In this document: positions 47,399 through 58,574 of the stretch, in pieces | Layout of the letters: every line of letters starts with the position of its first letter | Numbering within the stretch: the first letter of the stretch is position 1 | The notes under the pieces: model-generated | Told to the model about the DNA's origin: nothing | The model's input: the letters and a program-made list of their open reading frames with translations, nothing else | The model's database searches: none | Position numbers and translations under genes: made by a program | NCBI GenBank assembly: GCA_051453625.1 | Contig: JBOZIK010000001.1 | Location: 27,923,081 to 27,987,080 of the forward strand | DNA length: 64,000 bases | Direction of reading: 5' to 3' | From: Welwitschia mirabilis | Taxonomy: Eukaryota > Gnetophyta > Gnetopsida > Welwitschiales

Positions 47399-47850
47399 TC
47401 ATCCACTTGAAAAAAGAGAGATGAAATCAAGTGAGCATGTGCTTTGTGATGATTAAGTTAAAACTAAATAAGAAAAGAAACACTGTGAAGTCCAACCTTA
47501 AAGAAAAATCATAAGAGATATTGTCCATTTCATATGCTAAAAAGTAAAATCATAAAATAAATTTGAGAAAGAAAAATATTTTAATAGGCATCAAGGTAAT
47601 TTTCTTTGTGATATTCCTCTTTCATTTCATGAAACTATTTCATTCAAGTTACCTTTTCTCTTCCCATTAACTTTGAAAATCTATACTTTGATATGGCATC
47701 ATAAAGTACTCTGCATTACTCCTCTCTTTATCCAATTGATTCTACTTGAAAATAATTGCACATCACTTATGTTTTACCAATTAGTAAATTTCTGGTTTGG
47801 ATCTTTCTTCTCTAAAAATTTTTAGATCACAGAAAATCCTTGATTTTATT
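47399..47850 (+). pseudogene. Conserved C-terminal tail, family B copy 2
   Basis: The acid linker and tail homologous to 58130-58574 are present but broken by frameshifts; the WHHKVL-CITPLFIQ-type piece (47690-47740) and the NNCTSLMFYQL-type piece (47755-47790) are recognisable. Confidence 0.6.
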
Positions 47851-48629
47851 TTCTTTTTTTAATAAAGTATGCTTTAGTTTTATGATTTAGTTTTCTTGCC
47901 TTAATTATTTTCTTTTTTGTTTTCTGTTTTTAGAGTCTCTATTTTTATTTTCTATTCTTTGTTTTATTTTTATTTGTAGCTTCTATTTTCTATTTTTACA
48001 AAATTAATATGTCATCTCCTATGTCGTTCACACGACGAGGTGGATAACAATCATTTTTTTCTTTTTTTTCTTTGTTTTTGTTAATTTTCTATGTTCTACT
48101 TATTTTTCCTATGTGTGTTATCCTCTTTGTCATCTAGATGATGAGAAGGATGATAATTAATAAAAATTTATTTTTGCTTTTTATTATTATGAGAAAATAC
48201 ATTTTTATAGCTCTATTGAGATTTCCAACTTAACTACTTGAGAATTGTAGGAAGTGAATAAGAAAAAATTGGAATTTAACAAGCAAACCATTTGAATTTC
48301 TCTTAGCTCTTTCCTTTAAAAAATTATTGTGGCATCACTTGATCATCTTTCAAACTTGACTTATGTATTTATTTCTATTACTAGTCTTTTTAACTTGGTC
48401 ATTTTAGTGGTAAGATTGAATTCACCCAATTTTAGGACATTCACAAGTCCATGAACTTCAATTGAAGAAAGATGCTTTATTTTTTATGCTTTTCTTAATG
48501 GTAAAAGGATCTTGGATTATTTATAAGTGATCTTTTCTATCCTAATTTGTTAATTGTTACCTTTAGTTTTTTGAAGTGATTGGTCATGTGGAATATTTTA
48601 TTAAAAAAAGTGAATAAAAACCATGATGT
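47851..48629 (+). other. Leader-like DNA and integrase stub, family B copy 2
   Basis: Contains palindromes at 48011-48050 and 48120-48155 and an integrase C-terminal stub near 48196-48290. The rest is T-rich. No RT or RNase H. Confidence 0.6.
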
Positions 48630-49160
48630 TTTATATTTCTATCTCAAAAACATGGTCACCATGATGTCTTACCAAAAGTATAGTAGGGCAAATATTTCTA
48701 AGAGGAGCCTTTGGTAGTGTAATGTGGTAGCTATAAAAACTCCACTAGGAGGTTAATTAGCCATGCTTCGTGGGTCCTTACTTCTTTGACTATGGTTGCA
48801 CTCCCCTCATATTGGGTAATAAAGTTGTTTTTTTAAAAAAAAACCTTGAGGCTATGGGATTAGTGGTATTCCTAGTGATATTAAAGACATTGCTTGTTTT
48901 CTAGACTCTTAGTCTTTCCACATGATCATTTCATGTCTTGAGATGTTGGTGTTTGTTTTAAAGATAATAGTAGGAGAGTTCATTTTTAAGTAATTATTTG
49001 ATCTAATCATTCATTATTTAAAGCATTTTTATCTAGCATTGTCATAATTAATGCCTTATTGAATGGAATTTTTGTACATTAAGTCATGCATTTTTTTACA
49101 TCAAGTGATGTTATGATTACTTTTATTAGAAATTGCTAGGTTAAAATATTAGAATGGTGA
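48630..49160 (+). other. Conserved 3' block, family B copy 2
   Basis: Landmarks: acatggtcaccatgatgtct, agggcaaatatttctaagaggagcctttgg, actccactaggaggtta, gcactcccctcatattggg, gaggctatgggattagtgg, ctagactcttagtctttccacatgatc. It is closely similar to 59380-59900 and recognisably similar to the family A blocks. Confidence 0.7.
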
Positions 49161-49384
49161 GTTATCTTTTGGTTCTGTATCTTATGCCCATTTGTATGGC
49201 TCATTTTTAAAATTTTTAAAGCTTTCATGACATAAAATTTTTAAATTTTTCTACACATTGTACATTACTTATCATTTATCTATATGATGTGTTATATGAT
49301 CTTGTCTTATGATTTCTAGATGTATCTTTTTGAAAAATAAATTGTCTCATAATTATAATTTTTCTGCCTATTTTTGTTAGGGAC
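49161..49384 (+). other. Subterminal region, family B copy 2
   Basis: A+T-rich; matches 60290-60470 and 63770-63940. No gene. Confidence 0.55.
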
Positions 49385-49408
49385 TGACAAAGGCTAAGTG
49401 GAGAGCTA
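49385..49408 (+). other. Polypurine tract before LTR B3
   Basis: gacaaaggctaagtggagagcta, abutting the LTR start TGTTACACTATAAATTT. Same tract as in family A and at 63970. Confidence 0.75.
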
Positions 49409-50482
49409 TGTTACACTATAAATTTATAGTTATTTGATTGGTTTTATAAGTCGTTTTACAGGACTTTTATATAATTTTAAGTGTAATTCTAAGGATTTTG
49501 GAGATACAAGAGGAAATCTTGGAAAATTACAGATATTGTCCAAATTTGACGCATTTAAGGCACTTACCAGAGAATAGAGCTTTTTATGAAAAGACTGCTA
49601 AGTTTCTTCTCAAAAGGGCATTAAAGAAGACTATCACCCCTTACATCGTCTACGTGATAGGCAGGATGACAAATGCCTAGGTGGACTACTGAGTCATAAG
49701 TTTTGAAATATTTTGTAATAATCTATCATCCACCTTGTCATCCAGATGATATTCTAGATAACACTGTCATGTAACTATCACTGACAGATTCTCTTAGCTG
49801 TTTCATCCACTTCTAAGTGCTAAATAAGTGCATGTAACTATACCTTCTGTCTGTCCATTTTGGTTGTATTTCTTATAAAAAAAGACCCCCTCCTACTCTT
49901 CTTTCTTATCTTTGATGCACCAGAGATTCTCGTGACAGGAGAGCAAAGGGCAAGAGATCTATCTTGATAGTTACAAAAAGATGATCACTTGGTAGAGGTT
50001 TGAGTATCTTCTATTAAGACCCGACTATTTTGTAATCTAGATATTATTATCACTTTAATATAAATCTTGGTTTTATTTTATGTTTTTATTTATTTGCATT
50101 GTAGAATTTCTTATGTCCCTTATAGTCTAATGTTGCCCAAAATCTGATGACAATTTCTTAGGTGATATAGATTATCAAAGGTAGCTCTCATTAGGGCTAA
50201 AAAGCAAATAGGATTAAGATTTATTTCAATTACATGTTAGTTAAAATTGCATTTTGCACTTTGTATGGTAGTTTATTTTTTTGCATTATTATTCATTATT
50301 TCCAGTTCCAAGATTTAGTTGCAAAAGTAATTTGAGTCTCTTTACGGATAGACTTCAATGAGATACAATATTCCAGGTCACTCTCATTATTATAGAGTGT
50401 TGTATTATGCATAACATCTATTTTAATTATTAATAATAAAATCTGTTTAAATGTAAAGTATGCATAAATACACAATGCAACA
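49409..50482 (+). mobile_element. LTR B3
   Basis: 1074 bp, from TGTTACACTATAAATTTATAG to …ATACACAATGCAACA. TATA-like tataaaaa at 49874-49881. The end CAATGCAACA is the exact reverse complement of the first ten bases of LTR B1. tagag follows, then minus-strand host leader. Confidence 0.88.
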
Positions 50483-50941
50483 TAGAGACAACAGGAAGGA
50501 TAATGATCATAGTAAAAGAAATGAAAAACTACAAAAATTCACTAATAGAAAAAACTAGAGTATCATTAAGATTGTCATGGGAATAATAAATAAAACAATA
50601 ATTTATTTAAACTTTTTGAAAAAGAATATTACAAAAAGAAGAAATGTAACAGGACTATCATCCTACTTGTTGTGGAGATAACAAAGCCAATGATAGTTTT
50701 AATTCTAAAAAAAATAAAAATAAAATTGCGACTGAAATTTTAGAATTTTCATGCCCAATGTCATTGGGATGATAGAGAGAATGAAAGGATCTCTAAGAAA
50801 AATTATGTAAAAATAAAATTACACAAAAATAAACATCCTTTAAACTATACTAAAAGTACAACATTAATTCAAATATGTAATCTAAAAAAAAGGATTTAAG
50901 ATACTTATCTAGTTAATGACATTTCTTTTAGATCCTTACCG
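50483..50941 (-). other. Host element leader, LTR-proximal part
   Basis: On the minus strand this corresponds to the A1 leader 19976-20420, including the palindrome near 50660-50690 and …ctatgatcattatcc…. It ends left at the family B insertion. Together with 38352-38425 it makes one leader. Confidence 0.75.
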
Positions 50942-50962
50942 CCTTCCCTGGCAATGATACCA
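50942..50962 (-). other. Primer-binding site of host element, tRNA-Asp type
   Basis: On the minus strand TGGTATCATTGCCAGGGA, three bases inside the 5' LTR end. Confidence 0.8.
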
Positions 50963-50965
50963 AAA

Positions 50966-52216
50966 TGTTGTGGTGTGAATTTATGCAATTTTGAGGTTTT
51001 TTAGATGAACCTATAAATCAAATAACTTGCAAAAAATACATACTATATAGATGGGAGTTCCCTTAAATGTGTAATCCCAATTAAGGCACTAGGCTAAGAG
51101 TTAAATAATTGAATTTCAATATGTTTTTAATCTTTTATATTATAAAAACTGGAAGGAAATAAATAATTAAATGTAATGCAAGTAAATGAAAATGAAATAC
51201 AAGCAGAAATAAAATGAACTCTCTTGGTTTCTAATCCTTCTGTTATAAGGACTAGCTTCTCTATAATTTAGATCAATTAAGAATATTATTTACTAGTTCT
51301 TAACCAACATAAAATATGAGATCTAAAAAGTAGAATATGAAATGAAATGTGAAAAGAAATGGAAAAGCTTTGAAAATCTAATAATAAACAAGATCAACCT
51401 TAACAAAAGTTGCCCTTATGATTTAGATAAATCACAAAGTTGTTATAATAAACTATGATCAATATACACCATAAGGAACATATGAAATGAAAATAAAATA
51501 AAAATTGTATTGATTTAAAAATATATTTGAATTAACTCAAGATCTTTACATCCACTTACAAATATAATAACAACACCTCAATGAAAGAGACTCAGTCTAA
51601 TACTAAGGGAACTCCTTTCTATAGCTCTAAATTAATATCTTTCCCTTCAATCTTCCATTGAAAGAATATTAGATATAAAAGATGGAAATAAAAATAAAAG
51701 AGGGGAAGAGTATTTATAGTTTTACATTAAAGTTTTAGAACCTAAACCCTAGAAGTTAGAAAAGAAACCCTAATAGCCCACATGAGTTGCTTGACCCCAT
51801 TACAAAGATATTTCTTTCTGACTATACAAAAATAGCTCTCATCACAACTGTTGTTAGGATGACATGGGGTACATCATCATATATCAAATATCTTCATGCA
51901 TCACTATCAGCCTTGTAGCTTCTATCCATATTAGTAGTGTCATCATCCTACATGTTGTGAAGATGACATAAGAAACGACAATCTTCCTTATCTTCATTCT
52001 TAAAGGTAAATCAATCTTTTACATCATGAAGCATTCTTCTAAATATATAGTATTAGAATAAGCCTAAGAAACTACCAAATATGCTAATAATCACATGTTT
52101 TACTAATCATCCTATCAGATCTCCATATTCATCAGTATTGCATCCAAACCTGTGTAAATTTCTTGAAAAAGTACTTAAAATAAACCATCAAATTTCTACA
52201 AATTTGAATCACAATA
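50966..52216 (-). mobile_element. 5' LTR of host element (family A)
   Basis: 1251 bp in reverse orientation. The inner end reads …CACACCACAACA on the minus strand; the outer end is TATTGTGATTC, a one-base decay of TGTTGTG. The reversed TATA box is at 51711-51718. Palindromes lie around 51840-51870 and 51940-51985. GAATT follows at 52217. Confidence 0.88.
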
Positions 52217-52221
52217 GAATT
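52217..52221. repeat. Target-site duplication GAATT (right copy)
   Basis: Exact partner of 11610-11614. Confidence 0.85.
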
Positions 52222-52899
52222 TCATAATTTTGATTTTGAATCTTTCTTATTTGATGATATAAATTTGTACTTCATCAAAATAACCTAATCTTTAATAAGA
52301 CTCAATGTATTTAAGCATCAAATAAACTTGAAGTAAAAGCCTGAAACATGATCAAGTTAATTCTCTTAAGCTACTAATACATCAATTATTATTGAAGCTT
52401 ATTGAAGTAAAAATGGAGCATATATCAATGTTTCAAACATGGAATTAAGCATCAAATATAAATGTAGCAAAAATGGAGAAACTATAATGAATCTCTAATT
52501 TAGCAGAATTTTGTTCATCTCTTTAAGACGTATCAAGATTCCATATAATTTATTCCTATTTTCATGCTTTTATACTTGAAATGGATCACATTCCATTCCA
52601 TCTTACCAATATGGGATAAATGCCTTTGCATTTTATATAAAAAGCATAACTTCTTAAAACCTATATTTTTCAACCCAAAAAAAACCTATATAACTAATTA
52701 ACATTAAGAAATACATGAAAAACATCATGTACAACATTACTATAGTTACATTAGACCACCTAATATGATAATCCCTCCTTTGAAATGATGTGATTAGAGT
52801 TGGCATCTTTAAATTCAATTAAGATTATCTTTAAAAAGAAACTCTTCATCTTAAATGGAGATGACCCATTTTTCATAAGATCTACCCATTATTCATCAG
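52222..52899. other. Unassigned flank right of the host element
   Basis: A+T-rich, no gene recognised. Original right neighbour of the host insertion; may be decayed 3' sequence of the copia element beyond its RT piece. Confidence 0.4.
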
Positions 52900-53165
52900 T
52901 TAAAATATACATGAGACTTACAACCCCTTTCTTAACTTTATCTTGGATAAAATAGTATTTGATTTTAATGTACATCTTTTGTTTGTATCCTCTTACTAAT
53001 AACCTTTCATTGTAACATTTAACATTATAATTTTCATCCAAATTTACTTTAAAAATCCATTTTTAGTCAACTATTTTCTTACTTTTTGGCTTACCAACAA
53101 TCTTCCATGTATCATTTTTCATAATAGATTCCATTTCTTTTGTCCATTTCCTCTTTTCAAATTAT
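52900..53165 (-). pseudogene. Ty1/copia reverse transcriptase, N-terminal piece
   Basis: On the minus strand, frames with many stops follow the start of a copia RT: a KKWNLL…M.H..LLVSQKVRK segment, then a NGFLK and MKGY segment where copia RTs have their conserved Trp-Val and Lys-Gly strands. The catalytic box is not reached. It lies about 180 bp downstream of the integrase end, in the order expected for Ty1/copia (integrase before RT). Confidence 0.6.
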
Positions 53166-53343
53166 AGATACAATTGTTTTATCAACTAAATTTGGCTCAA
53201 TTACTAGTGCTAAATAAAAAACTAAATATAGTTAACCAACTTGTTTTAAATCTTCTATTAAAATGTTAATCAACAAGTTGAATTGGAGAATGATCTCTTA
53301 AAGATTTTTATGAAATTTGTGGTTGATTGGAGGTAAATTTTGG

Positions 53344-54290
53344 CTATTCATTACTTTCTTCATCCATGAAGTATCCAATTCTAAACTTGAGTTCATTGAA
53401 CTTTACACTTCTTAAAATGAGGTATTTATGACTAATAGGCTCAAAACAATGGTATGAACAAGAATTAATATCATAGCCAACAAAAATGCATTTTTTAATT
53501 CTTGCATCTACTTTTAATATTAATTGATTTGGAATATGCATCCAACATATGCAACCAAATATTTTTAAATGAGATAGCACTGGTGATCTTTTGAAAATAA
53601 GATCATAAGATGTCTTACCTTAATTAGCTAATGTAATTCCTCTATTGAGAAGATAACTTCTTGTTGTAATAACCTCACCCTAATACATATTTGGAAACTT
53701 AGCTTAAAGAAGCAAACATCTAGGCATTTCTTGAATTATGCCATTTTTCCTTTCTATAATGCCATTAGATTAAGAAAAATAAACACATGTGATTTAATTT
53801 TGATTGTAATATTTACTACAAAATTGGAAAAAATCTTCATTTACAAATTCACCACTTTTGTTACTTCTAATTTCTTTGATTTTTGTGTTTAATTGATTTT
53901 CAATATTATTTCTGAACTATTTGAAGGTGGAGAAAGCCTCATCTTTTGAATTCATTAAGATATACCAAGCATATCTTAAATAATTATCTAGAATAACCAT
54001 AAGATACCTAGAGCCTTTGAATGTAGAACCTTGCATTGATTCAATAAGATCCATGTAAATCAACTCTAATGGTTGTGTCTCCCATTCCATTATGATATTA
54101 TGATGACCTGCCTTTTATTTGCCTTTGTTGCATGTTTCACATATTTCATTTAAAATAAAGAAGTATTTCATTTTCAATGCACTTTTCTCTTTTATCATCT
54201 TCATAATATTTTGATATATGCAATGGCCTAATCTCATATGCCATGAAATTGGATCGTCTTTATTCAAAAGAGATATAAGAATTACTTCTA
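53344..54290 (-). pseudogene. Ty1/copia integrase
   Basis: The frame from 54290 downward shows the pre-integrase motif WHMRLGH (54243-54223) with a CETCNKGK pair completing the HHCC zinc site, the core with YMDLIESM, IRSNKSGEF and NGIIERKNGIIQEM, and a 78-codon open C-terminal part (53580-53347) with HLKIFGCICWMHIP and KKCIFVGYD. The second catalytic Asp is Asn (53862-53860); the first Asp and the Glu are kept. The element is cut at 54301 by LTR B4, so its N-terminal side is missing. Confidence 0.88.
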
Positions 54291-54301
54291 ACCTTTCTTA
54301 T

Positions 54302-55365
54302 TATTATGATGCCAATTTACGGGTATTTGATGGGTTTTATGAGTTGTTTTATAGGACTTTTATATAGGTTTAGGTGCAATTTTGAGGATTTTTGGAGATA
54401 CAAGAGGAAATATCTGAAAAGTGTAGTTATTATTCAAATTTGATGCATTTAAGGCACTTTCCAATGAATAGAGCTTTTTATGACAAAACTGCTAAGTTTC
54501 TCCTCAAGAAAGGCATTAAAGAAGACCATCGTCCCCTCCATTTTCCACACAATAGGTAGGATGATGACTGCTTACATGGACTATTAAATCATTACTTTCA
54601 ATATATTTTATAATGTTCAGTCCTCCCCCATGTCATATGGATAATAGTTTAGACAACACTCATATGTAATTTTCACTGATAAATTCTCTTAGCTATTTTG
54701 TCCATTTCTGAGTTCTTAATAAGTGTGCATAAATTCACCTTCTATCTATCCTTTTCTGTTGTATTTTTCCTATGAATAAGTCCCTCTTTGACTCTTCTTC
54801 TTATCTTTAATGTACCAGAGATTCTTGTAATAGGAGAGTGAAGGACAAGAGATGTATCTTGAGCTTTGTAGAAAGACAAGCACTTGGTGGAGGGATGAGT
54901 ATCTTCCATTGAGATTTGGTTGTTTTATAACCTAAATATTCTTATCATTTTTATATAAATCCTGGTTTTATTGTATGTTTGCATGTTAGTTTTTCTTATG
55001 TCTCCTATAGTCTAATGTTATCCTTGATCTCATGATAATTTCTTAGGTGATATAGATTATCAAGGATAGCCTTTGTTAAGGCTGAAAAGCAAGTAAGATT
55101 AGGATTATTTTCATTACATGTTAGTTTAGATTGCATCTTGAACTTTGTATGGTAGTTTAGTTTGTTGCATTATTCTCTATTATTTTTGGTTCCTAAGTTA
55201 ATTTAAAAAGCAACCTAAGTCCCATACTAGTAGACTTCAATGCAATATGATATTTTGGGTCACTTCCATTATACTAGTGTGATGTATTATGCATAATATC
55301 TATTTTAATTATTAATAATAGGATCTAATTGAATTTAAAAGCATGAACAAATACACATCACAATA
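54302..55365 (+). mobile_element. LTR B4
   Basis: 1064 bp, TATTATGATGCCAATTTACGG to …CACATCACAATA. TATA-like tatgaata at 54771-54778. Palindromes at 54520-54570 and 54622-54660. Confidence 0.87.
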
Positions 55366-55368
55366 AAT

Positions 55369-55845
55369 AAGCATCATTGCCAGGGAAGGCTATCGAGGAG
55401 TACAAGGGTTATCGTTATTCAAATAAGTATATTGATCTCTATCTATGTGAAATTGTATTTTATTTAGAGCTTTAGGTTTTTTGTGTACTATATTTTAGTT
55501 TTGATTTTTTAAATTTAGGTTTTTTGTTAAAAAGTATAGTCATCCCCACTGTCATCCCCATAATAGTTAGGATGATAGTGTGCTCTTTTTGTTTTAGGTT
55601 TATTTTTGGATTATGATTTTTTTGCAATAATTTAGTTTTTATCATCTCCTATGATGTCTAAACAATCATGTGGAGGATAGACTTTTTTATGAACTTTTCT
55701 TCTTTCTGTTTTAGTTTTGGTTTTATTTCTATTTTTTTGTTTTTTATGTGCGTTATTTCTTCTATCGTCCATATGACAGACAGGACAACAGTCTATTTTT
55801 TTTTGATCTATTTTCTATTATTTTCTATTTGCAGGATGATGTGAT
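55369..55845 (+). other. Primer-binding site and leader, family B copy 3
   Basis: AAGCATCATTGCCAGGGAAG at 55369. The leader has palindromes at 55540-55580, 55642-55682 and 55760-55795. Confidence 0.75.
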
Positions 55846-57240
55846 ATGATCAACTTAGAAAAGAAATATTTTAAAGAAAAGCAGTTAATTGAGAAAAACA
55901 TAAAATAAGAACTAGTGAACATAGAAAAAGAATCGGAAGAACAATCTCCAGGTGCATTCAATCCTCCTTTCGAATTTATTTTTTCTAAATCTGATTTTCT
56001 TAACAAAAAACCTATAGAAGAAGAAAACACAACTACAATGTTAAGTGCTTCTTGTAAGTAAAAATAAGTAGTAGGATTTTCTACCCATAATACCAACCTT
56101 ACCCTTAAAGAATTATTAGCCAACACAATAAGAGAAATTTAAACACCTTTTGACCTATCACCAGGAGATGATGTAGTGCTTAAAAATTTACATGCCTACT
56201 CAACTTTTAGTGGAGAAGATGATGAGGATTCCATTCAATACTTGGAGATATTGAACAACTTATCCTCACCTTGAGAAATAGGAAAAAGAAAATAATGGAT
56301 AAAACATACATGATGATATTTCCCATAACATTAAAAGGTCGGGCAAAACTTTGGCTAGAAACTATAACCCACAAAAGCCTAAAAACATGGGATCAAGTTT
56401 GGGATACCTTTGTGAAAAGATTCATGAGTGAAGAAACTATAAGGAAAAGAAAAAGGGAGGTAACAAACTTTGAACAAAATCTAAATGAAGACTATACCTT
56501 CATATATGAGCGTTTCTTTATAGTAGTCCATTCTAATCCAGTAGATGTCTTTTCAAAGTAGACCAACTAAATTACTTTTATAGTGGGCTAACTCTACATA
56601 CAAAAAAACTTGTAGATTTTTCTTATAGAGCAAACCTCATGAACCTTAGTTTAGATGATGGATGGATAAAATTAGAAAAACTTGTGGAGGTTAGTAAAAC
56701 ATGTTAACACCTAAATAACATCAAATAATGCACCAACTTATCAAGGACTTAAAACAGGTGAAGCAATAAAAATAGGTAGAAGACAACCCTACAAATTCTA
56801 TAAAATATTTTACAACCACCTTAGAGAAATTTATAGAAATGACTTTAGATGCTAAAAACACCATTGAAAGAAATGTTTTGCAAACTGTGATTTATGTGAG
56901 GACAACTTTCGTGTTATCAAAAATTATCCTCTTCTGCCAACTTATAAAGAGAAGATTCGTTAAGAAGTTTTTTCTTTTAATCAACCATCTCAAAACATCC
57001 TAAACCCAAATCAAGCACAACCTAGGTTGAACACATATTTTTAAAATAATTATCAACCTTTTAAAAACTAATTTAAAAATACAAACTATCCACCAAATCC
57101 ATAAAACTTTCATAATCTAAATGAACAACTCACAAACCTTACAGAGGAGCTTAGAAAAATGAATGTCAATGTAGAAAACATGGTAAACATTTTTTAACAA
57201 AGATTTCTAGCAAACCAAAGACCTCAAAGAGTTTTACCTA
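55846..57240 (+). pseudogene. Gag, family B copy 3
   Basis: Start ATG 55846 (MINLEKKYFKEKQ). Then EEQSPGAFNPPFEF, LSPGDDVVLKNLHAYSTFSGEDDED (56150-56230), a one-base shift, and a 96-codon open core (56271-56558) with YMMIFPITLKGRAKLWLE, SLKTWDQVWDTFVKRFMSEE and YTFIYERFF. The zinc knuckle at 56886-56927 has Arg for His and Tyr for the last Cys. A linker with ELRKMNVNVENM follows (ca. 57148-57185). A 102-codon minus-strand frame (56126-55818) is antisense shadow. Confidence 0.87.
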
Positions 57241-57649
57241 CACAACCTTTATCCAATCCAAATGAGCTAAGAAGATATTGTAAGATTGTGATAAAAGTTG
57301 AATAAGAAATAAACCCTCCTCCATGTGAACCTTCCACTTTCCATAACAATGAAGAAGAAGAATAAGAGGATATTGAGATTTTCCCTTCTCTTGACAAGAA
57401 TAAAAAGAAAAGTCCAACTATCCCTTAGCTTAATAGGCTTAATAATAATGCAACTTTTAACAAACATCTTAAAGCCTTAATGAAAAATGTGAGCATAAGT
57501 CTCTATTTTTGAAAAGTTTTACAAGAAAACTCAGGGTATGCAAAACTATGAAAAGACTCGATAAGAAGAAAACAAAAATGAGTCATCCCCAGCAAAGTCT
57601 TCTTAGCCTAATCTCTTATGAATTTAGTATTACAAAAATCACCAAAATT

Positions 57650-58574
57650 TAAAGATTTAGGAGTAGCCACGATGAATGTTATTATAGAGTGAAATAAAAA
57701 GATAAGAAAAGATTTAATTAACATTAGAGCAAGTGTTAATATTATGACACTTTACATTTGTAAGAGGCTTGATTTGGAAGATAAAATAGAGCCTATTTTG
57801 GTTGTCTTAGAATTAGTAGATACATCAGTAAGGAAATCGTTAGGCATCATTAAAGATTTGGCAATACAAATTAAAGAGGCTTGTTACCCAATAGATGTTA
57901 TTATCATAGAAGTTAAACATAAGAGAAGATATCCTTTACTATTAGGTAGAGCCTTTTTTGCAACAATGCACTGCATCATTGATACAAAAAAAGGAACAAT
58001 GAAATGTTATTTTGAAAATAGAAGTTTTATAATTAGAGTCTTTGATATAGCTGAGAAAGATTTGGATGATGATATGAACATTGAAGATAATATCAGATCT
58101 ACTTTATTTTTATACCATCATCCACTTAAAGAAAGAGAGATGAAACCAAGTGAACATGTGCTTTGTGATGATCAACTTAAGAAAGAAGAAGAAAAAAACC
58201 TTGTGAGAATAAGGAAGTCCAACTTTTTAAGAAAAATCATAAGAGAAATTGTCCATTTCATGAGCCAAAGAGTAAGAAATCATAAAATGAATTTGAAAAA
58301 GAAAAATGTTTTCAATGGGCATAAAGGTAATTTTCTTTGTAATGTTTCTCTTGCATTTTATCAAAATCTTTCATCCAAATTACCTTTTCTCTCCTCTTTA
58401 ACTTTCAAAATTTGTACTTTGATATGGCATCATAAAGTGCTCTCCATTACTCCTCTCTTCATCCAATTGAAATTACTTAAAAATAATTGCACATCTCTTA
58501 TGTTTTATCAATTGGTGAACTTCTGGCTTAGACCATTCTTCTTTAAAAATCCTGAGACCACAACAAATCCTTGA
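57650..58574 (+). pseudogene. Protease plus conserved tail, family B copy 3 (276-codon open frame)
   Basis: The longest uninterrupted frame in the window (57744-58571) covers the protease after its active site and the whole tail: LYICKRLDLEDKIEP, SLGIIKDLAIQIKEACYPIDV, YPLLLGRAFFATMHCIID, the acid linker, GHKGNFLCNVSLAFYQNL, WHHKVLSITPLFIQL, NNCTSLMFYQLVNFW, ending KNPETTTNP. The active site just upstream of the first ATG reads N-I-R (57720-57728) instead of D-I-G, so the protease is dead. The tail is about 90 residues and unlike pol. An open frame of this length in such decayed surroundings may be chance or a sign that this copy is younger. Confidence 0.8.

Larger units (their letters stand above)
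38426..50482 (+). mobile_element. Nested family B cluster (three LTRs, two internal regions)
   Basis: A 12-kb plus-strand block inside the host element leader: LTR B1, gag-protease copy 1, gap and an out-of-place fragment, LTR B2, gag-protease copy 2, polypurine tract, LTR B3. B1 and B3 are both 1074 bp and their outer ends form a 10-bp inverted pair, TGTTGCATTG and CAATGCAACA. Neither internal region contains RT, RNase H or an integrase core, so this family depended on another element for mobility. Confidence 0.82.
11615..52216 (-). mobile_element. Athila-like Ty3/gypsy host element, with nested insertions
   Basis: On the minus strand the order is 5' LTR (52216-50966), tRNA-Asp-type primer-binding site, leader, gag, protease, RT, RNase H, integrase, 3' conserved block, polypurine tract and 3' LTR (12866-11615). 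The span is 40.6 kb, but two plus-strand clusters (18484-34804 and 38426-50482) and several gaps account for most of it; about 12 kb is its own. Matching 5-bp duplications at both ends show a single insertion event. The LTRs differ at roughly one position in six by eye, so the insertion is old. Coding regions carry stops, frameshifts and catalytic changes; the element is dead. Confidence 0.9.

Noticed and set aside
55818-56126. 102-codon minus-strand frame
   Set aside because: Antisense to family B gag start, which has homologues in the same strand at 40032 and 45111.
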